Source: Castellaniella sp034674885
Lineage (GTDB): Bacteria; Pseudomonadota; Gammaproteobacteria; Burkholderiales; Burkholderiaceae_B
NCBI RefSeq assembly: GCF_034674885.1
Contig: NZ_JAUCDS010000013.1
Span: forward strand, 17,192 to 81,191
Direction: 5' to 3'
DNA length: 64,000 nt
A model generated the notes under the pieces. That model ran no database searches. It saw only the letters and a list, made by a program, of their open reading frames with translations, and was not told where the DNA came from. The translations under genes and the position numbers were made by a program. Of this stretch, positions 6,670 to 13,731 are shown in pieces (within the stretch, counting starts at the first letter, position 1; each line of letters starts with the position of its first letter).

Positions 6670-8868
6670 ATGAGCATCCCTGCGCACACTGTATCGACCG
6701 ACCCGTTTGATCCGGACTGGTTCCGCGAGGCAAGCCAGGGCCTGGATGATGACGGGGTTGTCTTGCTGCAGCAGGCGGTGGACTGGGTGCGTGAACCATT
6801 GCGCCAGGTCCGCGCCAGCACGGGGGAACTCCTGGATGCGCACTGCGCAGCCGTGGCGTTGATCCTGCGTGATCTGGGCTCGGACGCCGAGACGCGGGCG
6901 GGCGCCTTGCTGGCCGTGCAACCAGTGCCGGCGGGCGAACTCTCTCGCGCCGACCCCTTGCGCAAGGCCTTCGGCCCCGAGGTCGCCACTCTGGTGCAGG
7001 GCACGCGCGCCTTGCTGCACCTGGGGGCCGTGGCCGGGCGGGCCGGCGGCGAATCGGGGGCCGACCAAAAGGAAATGCAGCGCAAGATGCTGCTGGCCAT
7101 GGCGGCCGACCTGCGCATCGTGCTGATGCGGCTGGCCTCGCGCCTGCAGTCCTTGCGCTGGTTTGCCGCGACCCGTACGCCCTGTCCGCCGGAATTCGCG
7201 CGGGAAACCATGGCGCTCTACACGCCGCTGGCCAACCGGCTGGGCATCTGGCAGCTGAAATGGGAAATGGAGGACCTGTCCTTCCGTTTCCTGCAGCCCG
7301 ACACCTACAGAACCATCGCCCGCCAGCTCGAGGAAAAGCGCGCCGAGCGCGAGGCCTTCATCGAAGACGTGATGAACCGCCTGCAGGCCGCCCTGGACGA
7401 TGCCGGGATCCGGGCGGACATCAGCGGCCGGCCCAAGCACATCTACAGCATCTGGAACAAGATGCGCATCAAGCATCTCGAGTTTCAGCAGCTGTTCGAT
7501 CTGCGGGCGTTGCGCGTGATCGTGGCCGACGAGCGCGCCTGCTATGCGGCGCTGGCCCTGGTCCATGCCCTGTGGACCCCGGTGCCGGAGGAATTCGACG
7601 ATTACATTGCGCGGCCCAAGCCCAATGGCTACAGGTCCCTGCACACCGTGGTGGCAGACGATCAGGGGCGGGCCTTCGAGGTGCAGATCCGCACCCAGGA
7701 CATGCACCAGTTTGCCGAGTTCGGCATGGCGGCGCACTGGCGCTACAAAGAAGCCGGAGCCCGGGGCGGGCAGGTGACAGCGTCGGGGGAATACGATCAG
7801 AAAATCGCCTGGATGCGCCAGCTGCTGGCCTGGAAAGAAGACGGCGGGCCGGCGCCGGCACCCGAGGCGCCGCGCAGCGAACGCCATATCTATGTAATGA
7901 CGCCTCAGGCCCGGGTGCTGGAATTGCCCGAAGGCGCCACCGCCGTCGATTTCGCCTATCTGCTGCATACCGATCTGGGGCACCGTTGCCGGGGTGCCCG
8001 GGTCGATGGCCAGATGGTGCCCTTGTCCACGCCCTTGCGCACCGGCCAGACGGTCGAGATCACCGCCGCCAAATCCGGGGGGCCTTCTCGGGACTGGCTC
8101 AATCCGCAGCTGGGCTATCTGGCCAGCCCGCGCGCCCGGTCGAAAGTCCGGGCCTGGTTCAATGCAGTGGAATTGCAGCAGCGCATCGCCCAGGGCCAGA
8201 CACTGGTCGAAAAAGAACTGCAGCGCCTGGGCAAGACCGCCGTCAACCAGGAAAACCTGGCCCAGCAGCTGGGCTTTGCCAAGGCAGACGATCTGTACGT
8301 GGCGGCTGCCAAGGAAGAATTCAGCCTGCGTCAGATCGATCAGGTCTTTCGCGAGCCGGAATCCGAATCCGCGCTGCCTGATGCCGCCCGTGTCTATGCC
8401 AGCGATGCGGGCAGCGTGGCGCGCACCGGCAAGAGCGGGGTTCTGGTGGTCGGGGTGGATTCGCTGCTCACGCAGCTGGCCCGCTGCTGCCGTCCGGCCC
8501 CCCCGGATGCCATCGAGGGTTTCGTGACGCGGGGCCGGGGGGTCTCCATCCATCGGCAGGACTGCTCGTCCTGGGCGGCGCTGGCCCAGCGGCACCCGGA
8601 ACGCTGCATCCAGGTGGCCTGGGGGGAAACCGGCCAGGCCCTGTATCCGGTGGATCTCAGCATCCATGCCCAGGACCGGCCCAATCTCCTGCGGGACCTG
8701 TCCGAGGTCTTCGCCCGCCTGCGGCTGCGGGTGGTGCGGGTGACCACCCACAGTCGGCGCTCTCTGGCGCACATGGTGTTCACGATCGAAGTGCGCGATG
8801 GCACGCAGATCCGCCAGGCGCTGGACGCCGTCAACGAACTGCCGGGCGTCCAGGCCAGCCGGCAATAG
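6670..8868 (+). CDS. relA: (p)ppGpp synthetase RelA (synthetase-only type)
   Basis: 732 residues. The synthetase domain has GRPKHIYSIWNKM, FDLRALRVIV, RPKPNGYRSLHTVV and EVQIRTQDMHQFAEFG. The acidic EFDD preceding YIARPKPN is the RelA-type signature, in contrast to the RxKD of bifunctional SpoT/Rel. The N-terminal HD hydrolase region is degenerate: the expected HDxxED is replaced by ILRDLGSD, so no ppGpp hydrolysis is expected. TGS (about 390-450), helical, zinc-finger-like (RCCRPAPPDAIEGF, about 590-605) and C-terminal ACT domains follow. It senses uncharged tRNA on ribosomes. trpB starts 126 bp downstream. Confidence 0.95.
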   Translation: MSIPAHTVSTDPFDPDWFREASQGLDDDGVVLLQQAVDWVREPLRQVRASTGELLDAHCAAVALILRDLGSDAETRAGALLAVQPVPAGELSRADPLRKAFGPEVATLVQGTRALLHLGAVAGRAGGESGADQKEMQRKMLLAMAADLRIVLMRLASRLQSLRWFAATRTPCPPEFARETMALYTPLANRLGIWQLKWEMEDLSFRFLQPDTYRTIARQLEEKRAEREAFIEDVMNRLQAALDDAGIRADISGRPKHIYSIWNKMRIKHLEFQQLFDLRALRVIVADERACYAALALVHALWTPVPEEFDDYIARPKPNGYRSLHTVVADDQGRAFEVQIRTQDMHQFAEFGMAAHWRYKEAGARGGQVTASGEYDQKIAWMRQLLAWKEDGGPAPAPEAPRSERHIYVMTPQARVLELPEGATAVDFAYLLHTDLGHRCRGARVDGQMVPLSTPLRTGQTVEITAAKSGGPSRDWLNPQLGYLASPRARSKVRAWFNAVELQQRIAQGQTLVEKELQRLGKTAVNQENLAQQLGFAKADDLYVAAAKEEFSLRQIDQVFREPESESALPDAARVYASDAGSVARTGKSGVLVVGVDSLLTQLARCCRPAPPDAIEGFVTRGRGVSIHRQDCSSWAALAQRHPERCIQVAWGETGQALYPVDLSIHAQDRPNLLRDLSEVFARLRLRVVRVTTHSRRSLAHMVFTIEVRDGTQIRQALDAVNELPGVQASRQ

Positions 8869-8994
8869 CCGCGCGGAGCGCGCCGGATGCGGCTGCAGCG
8901 GCTGCCCATCGGCCCGCGCTGTTAAAATGCCCGTTTTGGCTGGCCGTTGTGGTCCGCTGCGCCCGGTTCGGGCACCTTTGAAGCGAGTCTGGAT

Positions 8995-10194
8995 TTGAAG
9001 CCCTATCATTTGCCGGATGCCCAGGGGCATTTCGGCCAGTTTGGCGGTTCGTTCGTGGCCGAAACCCTGGTGCACGCCCTGGATGCCCTGCAGAAGGCCT
9101 ATCAGCATTACCGGGACGATCCTGAATTCCTGCGCGAATTTGCCGATGAACTGGAACATTTCGTCGGACGCCCCAGCCCGGTCTATCATGCCCGGCGCTG
9201 GTCGCAGCAGCTGGGGGGCGCTCAGATCTGGTTCAAGCGCGAAGACCTGAACCACACCGGCGCCCACAAGGTCAACAATTGCATCGGCCAGGCGCTGCTG
9301 GCCCGCCGCATGGGCAAGCCGCGCGTGATCGCGGAAACCGGCGCCGGCCAGCACGGCGTGGCGACCGCCACGGTCGCGGCCCGCTACGGCCTGGAATGCG
9401 TGGTCTACATGGGCAGCGAAGACGTGCGCCGCCAGGCTTCCAACGTCTACCGCATGAAGCTGCTGGGCGCTACGGTGGTGCCGGTGGAATCCGGTTCGCG
9501 CACCCTGAAGGACGCCCTGAACGAAGCCATGCGCGACTGGGTCACCAACGTCGAAAACACTTTCTACATCATCGGCACGGTGGCGGGTCCCCACCCGTAT
9601 CCGCTGATGGTGCGCGATTTCCAGACCATCATCGGCCGGGAATGCCTGGAACAGATGCCGCGCGACGCCGGCCGTCAGCCCGACTACGTGGTAGCTTCCG
9701 TGGGCGGTGGGTCCAACGCCATCGGCATCTTCCACCCCTATATCGAACATGAATCCGTGCGCCTGATCGGCGTCGAGGCGGCGGGTGAAGGCCTGGACAG
9801 CGGTCATCACGCCGCATCCCTGAATCGCGGGGTGATCGGCGTGCTGCACGGCAACCGCACGTACCTGCTGCAGGACGCCAGCGGCCAGATCACCGAAACC
9901 CATTCCATCTCGGCCGGCCTGGACTACCCGGGCGTTGGGCCGGAACATGCCTGGCTGAAGGATTCGGGGCGGGCCCAGTACGTGGGCATCACCGACCAGG
10001 AAGCCCTTGCCGCCTTCCACAACTGCTGCCGCATCGAAGGCATCATGCCCGCGCTGGAATCTGCCCATGCCATCGCCTATGCGGCCAAACTCGCGCCCAC
10101 GCTGCCCAAGGACCAGATCATCCTGGTCAACCTGTCGGGGCGCGGCGACAAAGACATGCATACCGTGGCCGAAACCAGCGGCATCGCGCTTTAG
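8995..10194 (+). CDS. trpB: Tryptophan synthase beta chain
   Basis: 399 residues. PLP enzyme that condenses indole and serine to tryptophan. PLP-Lys92 lies in NHTGAHKVNNC, the catalytic Glu region is AETGAGQHGVATAT, and the phosphate-binding loop is GGGSNAIG. I place the start at TTG 8995 (MKPYHLPDAQGHFG) because that matches the family N-terminus; another in-frame TTG lies at 8947 and no ATG or GTG fits. The ribosome site is weak. A TAAAAT -10-like hexamer lies at 8923-8928 with no clear -35. trpA follows after 9 bp. No trpF precedes it; relA does instead. Confidence 0.95.
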   Translation: MKPYHLPDAQGHFGQFGGSFVAETLVHALDALQKAYQHYRDDPEFLREFADELEHFVGRPSPVYHARRWSQQLGGAQIWFKREDLNHTGAHKVNNCIGQALLARRMGKPRVIAETGAGQHGVATATVAARYGLECVVYMGSEDVRRQASNVYRMKLLGATVVPVESGSRTLKDALNEAMRDWVTNVENTFYIIGTVAGPHPYPLMVRDFQTIIGRECLEQMPRDAGRQPDYVVASVGGGSNAIGIFHPYIEHESVRLIGVEAAGEGLDSGHHAASLNRGVIGVLHGNRTYLLQDASGQITETHSISAGLDYPGVGPEHAWLKDSGRAQYVGITDQEALAAFHNCCRIEGIMPALESAHAIAYAAKLAPTLPKDQIILVNLSGRGDKDMHTVAETSGIAL

Positions 10195-10203
10195 GAGCCT
10201 TTC

Positions 10204-11037
10204 TTGACTGCATCCAATCACCGCCTGGCCGCCACCTTTGCCGGCCTGTCGGGGGGCACGGCCCTGATCCCGTACATCACTGCCGGAGATCCTCTGGTCA
10301 CGTCCACGCCTGCCCTGATGCAGGCGCTGGTGGCAGCGGGCGCCAACGTCATCGAACTGGGCGTGCCGTTTTCGGACCCGATGGCCGACGGCCCGGTCAT
10401 CCAGCAGGCCGGGGAGCGCGCCATTGCGGCCGGCACCAGCCTGGCCCGGGTGCTGGACCTGGTGGCCGAATTCCGCCGTCATGACGACCACACGCCCGTC
10501 GTGCTGATGGGATATGCCAATCCCATCGAATGCATGGGTCGGGACGACTTCGTGCGGCGCGCCGCCCAGGCGGGCGTCGACGGGGTCCTGGTCGTGGACT
10601 ACACCCCGGAAGAATCCGTCGATTTCGCCACCAGCCTGTCGGCGGCCGGTGTCGATCCCATCTATCTGCTGGCGCCGACCTCCACCGAGGCCCGGATGGC
10701 CGACGTTGCCCGTCTGGCCCGGGGTTATGTGTACTATGTGTCCCTGAAAGGCGTCACCGGCGCCGGCCATCTGGATACCGACGACGTCGCCCGGCACCTG
10801 GCCACCATCCGCCGCCATGTCGGCATCCCGGTCGGCGTCGGTTTCGGCATCCGGGATGCGGCCAGCGCCGCTCGGCTGGCGCAGCATGCCGATGCTGTCG
10901 TCATCGGCAGCAAACTGATTCAAATCATCGAGACGGCCTCGCGCAGCGATGGCCCCCAGGCTGCGATCGGCGCTGCGGCTGCGTGGCTGGCCGACGTCCG
11001 CCAGGCTCTCGATCACGTCCAAAAAGGTCAAGCATGA
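10204..11037 (+). CDS. trpA: Tryptophan synthase alpha chain
   Basis: 277 residues, TIM barrel that cleaves indole-3-glycerol phosphate and channels indole to TrpB. The catalytic Glu51 and Asp62 lie in IELGVPFSDPMADGP. VGFGIRDAASA and VVIGSKLIQ form the phosphate-binding end. The start is TTG, supported by AGGAG 6 nt upstream and by the absence of any usable ATG. The gene ends in an ATGA overlap with accD (11034-11037), so trpB, trpA and accD are co-transcribed. Confidence 0.95.
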   Translation: MTASNHRLAATFAGLSGGTALIPYITAGDPLVTSTPALMQALVAAGANVIELGVPFSDPMADGPVIQQAGERAIAAGTSLARVLDLVAEFRRHDDHTPVVLMGYANPIECMGRDDFVRRAAQAGVDGVLVVDYTPEESVDFATSLSAAGVDPIYLLAPTSTEARMADVARLARGYVYYVSLKGVTGAGHLDTDDVARHLATIRRHVGIPVGVGFGIRDAASAARLAQHADAVVIGSKLIQIIETASRSDGPQAAIGAAAAWLADVRQALDHVQKGQA

Positions 11038-11915
11038 GCTGGTTCGAAAAAATTCTGCCCCCGCGCATCAACCGCCAGAGCGAATCGGCATCCAAGCGGG
11101 TGCCCGAGGGCCTGTGGGTCAAATGCCCGTCCTGCGAATCCGTCCTTTACAAGGAAGATCTGCTGGCAACCCTGAATGTCTGCCCCAAGTGCAGCCACCA
11201 CATGCGGATCGGGGCGCGGGCGCGCATCAATGCGCTGCTGGACCCGGAAGGCCGCACCGAGATCGGCGGCCAGACGCGTCCCATGGATCCCCTGAAATTC
11301 AAGGATTCGCGCAGGTACCCGGAACGCGTTTCCGAGGCGACCAAACAGACCGGCGAGTCCGAAGCCATGGTCGTCATGAGCGGCACGATTCTTTCGGTCC
11401 CTGCCGTCCTGGCCTGCTTCGAGTTCGCCTTCATGGGCGGCTCGATGGGTTCGGTGGTGGGCGAACGCTTCGCTCGGGGCGTCCAGGAAGCCATCGACCG
11501 CCGCATGCCATTCATCTGCGTGTCGTCCTCCGGGGGCGCTCGCATGCAGGAATCCCTGTTTTCCCTGCTGCAGATGGCAAAAACCACCGCCATGTTGCAT
11601 CAGTTGTCCGAGGCCGGCCTGCCCTTCATCAGCATCCTCACGGATCCGACCATGGGTGGCGTGTCTGCGTCCTTTGCCTTCATGGGCGACGTCGTCATGG
11701 CCGAACCCAATGCCCTGATCGGCTTTGCCGGCCCGCGCGTGATCGAACAGACCGTGCGTGAAAAATTGCCGGAAGGCTTCCAGCGGGCGGAATTCCTGCT
11801 GGCCAAAGGCGCCATCGACTGCGTCGTGGATCGCCGCGAAATGCAGACTGAACTGGCCCACCTGCTGGCGCTGTTCACCCGCCAGCCGATCGAAGTCGTC
11901 TGCAAGGCGGCCTGA
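11034..11915 (+). CDS. accD: Acetyl-CoA carboxylase carboxyltransferase beta subunit
   Basis: 293 residues. Transfers the carboxyl group from carboxybiotin to acetyl-CoA together with AccA, giving malonyl-CoA. The N-terminal four-Cys zinc ribbon is Cys31, 34, 50 and 53 (CPSC...CPKC). The crotonase-like core shows FMGGSMGSVVGERF, SSSGGARMQE and FAGPRVIEQT. Overlaps trpA by 4 bp. folC, which usually follows accD in this group, is absent; a LysR gene lies convergent 39 bp away. Confidence 0.97.
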   Translation: MSWFEKILPPRINRQSESASKRVPEGLWVKCPSCESVLYKEDLLATLNVCPKCSHHMRIGARARINALLDPEGRTEIGGQTRPMDPLKFKDSRRYPERVSEATKQTGESEAMVVMSGTILSVPAVLACFEFAFMGGSMGSVVGERFARGVQEAIDRRMPFICVSSSGGARMQESLFSLLQMAKTTAMLHQLSEAGLPFISILTDPTMGGVSASFAFMGDVVMAEPNALIGFAGPRVIEQTVREKLPEGFQRAEFLLAKGAIDCVVDRREMQTELAHLLALFTRQPIEVVCKAA

Positions 11916-11954
11916 CACGGCTCGTCCCGGGCGGCTGCCGGCGCGGCCGCCCCT

Positions 11955-12830
11955 TCAGGGCAGTTCCCGCATCAATTCCGCGAATCGCGCGCCGATCCAT
12001 TGCGCTGTGGCGCCCAGCGGGCGCCCCAGCGGCCAGAACATGCGCATGGGCAGGGGAGGCAGGGCCAGCGACGGGCAGGCCACCTGCCGCAGCGGGCGCG
12101 GATAGTCGTCGTAGGCGGCAATGTGTACCGGCAGGACGGCCCAGCCCAGCCTGGCTGCAACCATCCCCGCGATCGTATAGAAACTGTCGGAACGCCAGAT
12201 TCTCGGGCTGTAGGCTTGGGCCTCGAGGTCTTCCGCGCACATCAGCAGCTGCCGGTGGCGCGCCAGGTCCCGCCGCCCGACGGAGTCGGATTGCAGCAGG
12301 GCGTGGCCGCTGGCCACGAAGACGCCCTGGGGCAATGTCCCAAGGTGGCGTTGATCGAAACCATCGTGCAGCGGGCCGCGCTCGAAATGGAAGGCGATAT
12401 CGGCACGGCCTTGTTCGACGTATTCGGCGACTTCCGTGGCCGTGCCGTTGAGCAGGGTCAGTTCCAGTTCGGGGAAGCGTTCGGAGATCTCTCCCAGCAA
12501 GGCGTTGATCGCGGCATACGGCAGAGCCTCGTCGAATGCCAGGGCCAGCCTGGGTTCGCTGCCCTCGGCCAGGGATCGCGCCCGCTGATCCAGTTCATGC
12601 GCCTGGCGCAATAGTTCCCGGGCTTCCCGCAGCAGCAGCTGCCCAGCGTCGGACAGGGTCGCGCGGTGTCCGCTGCGGTCGAACAACGTCACCCCCAGAT
12701 CGGCTTCCAGCAGGCTGACCGCCGTGCTGACGGCGGACTGCGCCTTGCCCAATTGCCGCGAGGCAGCGCTGATGGAGCCGTATTCCGCCGTGGCGACGAA
12801 CTGGCGCAGTTGATCGATATTCCATTGCAT
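11955..12830 (-). CDS. LysR-family transcriptional regulator next to mdtJI
   Basis: 291 residues. The N-terminal winged helix-turn-helix has DQLRQFVATAEYGSISAASRQLGKAQSAVS, written here as its key parts AEYGSISAASRQL and QSAVS, followed by the linker helix and a LysR substrate-binding domain. It is divergent from the SMR genes starting at 12935, so it probably regulates them and itself. A direct repeat of CAACTTTAT in the intergenic region (12835-12843 and 12863-12871) is a candidate operator. Effector unknown. Confidence 0.9.
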   Translation of the reverse strand: MQWNIDQLRQFVATAEYGSISAASRQLGKAQSAVSTAVSLLEADLGVTLFDRSGHRATLSDAGQLLLREARELLRQAHELDQRARSLAEGSEPRLALAFDEALPYAAINALLGEISERFPELELTLLNGTATEVAEYVEQGRADIAFHFERGPLHDGFDQRHLGTLPQGVFVASGHALLQSDSVGRRDLARHRQLLMCAEDLEAQAYSPRIWRSDSFYTIAGMVAARLGWAVLPVHIAAYDDYPRPLRQVACPSLALPPLPMRMFWPLGRPLGATAQWIGARFAELMRELP

Positions 12831-12834
12831 GTGG

Positions 12835-12871
12835 CAACTTTATCGACAAATCAGATGGACATCAACTTTAT
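12835..12871. promoter_or_regulatory. Direct repeat CAACTTTAT, candidate LysR operator
   Basis: CAACTTTAT occurs at 12835-12843 and 12863-12871, 28 bp start to start. It sits between the divergent LysR gene and mdtJ, directly upstream of the LysR ATG. Repeats are seen directly; operator function is inferred from location. Confidence 0.4.
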
Positions 12872-12934
12872 GAATCCATGAATCAGAATGAAAATGGCGT
12901 TCATATCGTTGTTGTCCGTCTCAAGAGGTGTGCC

Positions 12935-13309
12935 GTGTTTCTACGCCCCTGGTTATGCCTGCTGGCGGCGGTGGCCGTCGAAGTCGCCGGCGTCACCGTC
13001 ATGAAGCATGTTTCGCTGTCCGGTTCCCCGTTTGCCTGGCTGCTCATGTACGTCATGATCGGCCTGTCATTCGTGTTCCTGGCTCCGGCTGTCAAATACC
13101 TGCCCCTGGCCTTGGCCTACGCGGTGTGGGAAAGCCTGGGACTGATCTGCGTCACGCTGATCGGCCTGCGGTATTTCGGCGAAACCCTGGATCCGTTCAA
13201 ACTGCTGGGCCTGGGCGCACTGCTGGCCGGCGTGGTGCTGGTCAACCTGGGCGCGTCTGATGGGCCCGGTGAATGCCCCAGCGGTGCTTGCGCGATCCCG
13301 GAGCCTTGA
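12935..13309 (+). CDS. mdtJ: SMR-family exporter subunit, MdtJ-like
   Basis: 124 residues from the GTG at 12935 (MFLRPWLCLL), supported by AAGAGG just upstream; an ATG at 12878 would add 19 hydrophilic residues unlike the family. Four transmembrane helices. The membrane Glu in AAVAVEVAGVTVMK is the SMR drug/proton-binding residue, and YAVWESLGLICVTLIG matches the MdtJ third helix. MdtJ and MdtI form a heteromer that exports spermidine in Escherichia coli. The C-terminal tail after LVNLGAS is divergent. mdtI starts 3 bp downstream. Confidence 0.85.
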   Translation: MFLRPWLCLLAAVAVEVAGVTVMKHVSLSGSPFAWLLMYVMIGLSFVFLAPAVKYLPLALAYAVWESLGLICVTLIGLRYFGETLDPFKLLGLGALLAGVVLVNLGASDGPGECPSGACAIPEP

Positions 13310-13312
13310 TCC

Positions 13313-13645
13313 ATGCAGAACGCCGGATTCATCCATTACGCCTTCATGGCGGCGGCCATTGTGCTGGAAGTGGCCGCCAATGTCCTCATCAAGTATTCCG
13401 ACGGATTTCGTCGGCGCAGGTACGGCTTGCTTGGCATCGCCAGCATCCTGATGTCGTTCACCGCGCTGTCGCAGGCGATCAAGGGCATCGATCTGTCCAT
13501 CGCCTATGCCTTGTGGGGGGGCATGGGGATTTTTCTGACCGCTGTGTCCGGCCTGCTGCTGTTCCGGCAGCGGCTGAGCCGTCTGGGCTGGCTGGGCATC
13601 GCCAGCATCGTGTTCGGCGTGCTTCTGCTGAAGCTCTCACATTGA
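13313..13645 (+). CDS. mdtI: SMR-family exporter subunit, MdtI-like
   Basis: 110 residues, four transmembrane helices. AAAIVLEVAANVLIKYSDGF and ALSQAIKGIDLSIAYALWGG are close to Escherichia coli MdtI, including the essential membrane Glu and the KYSDGFRR loop. With the preceding gene it forms an MdtJI-type spermidine or cationic drug exporter in the inner membrane. It is convergent with rne; the intrinsic terminator between them serves rne. Confidence 0.88.
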   Translation: MQNAGFIHYAFMAAAIVLEVAANVLIKYSDGFRRRRYGLLGIASILMSFTALSQAIKGIDLSIAYALWGGMGIFLTAVSGLLLFRQRLSRLGWLGIASIVFGVLLLKLSH

Positions 13646-13657
13646 AGGATTGAACGC

Positions 13658-13690
13658 AAAAAAGCCCGGCGTCTTTTCAGAGGCCGGGCT
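13658..13690 (-). terminator. Intrinsic terminator of rne
   Basis: An 8-bp stem AGCCCGGC (13663-13670) / GCCGGGCT (13683-13690). Read on the minus strand it is followed by a run of T (complement of A13658-13663). There is no T-run on the plus side, so it terminates rne rather than mdtJI. Confidence 0.8.
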
Positions 13691-13731
13691 GCGCCGGTCG
13701 CCCCTGTCGGGAGCGATCGGCCGCACTGTCA

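Noticed and set aside
6457..11031. Minus-strand open frame of 1524 codons antisense to relA-trpB-trpA
   Set aside because: It is a shadow of GC-rich third-position codon bias; the protein is low complexity, spans several real genes and has no recognisable domain.
11929..11952. GGGCGGC/GCCGCCC hairpin between accD and the LysR gene
   Set aside because: No T-run on either strand, so it is not called an intrinsic terminator.
12878..12934. Longer mdtJ start at ATG 12878
   Set aside because: The extra 19 residues are hydrophilic and unlike SMR proteins; GTG 12935 has the better ribosome site and family fit.
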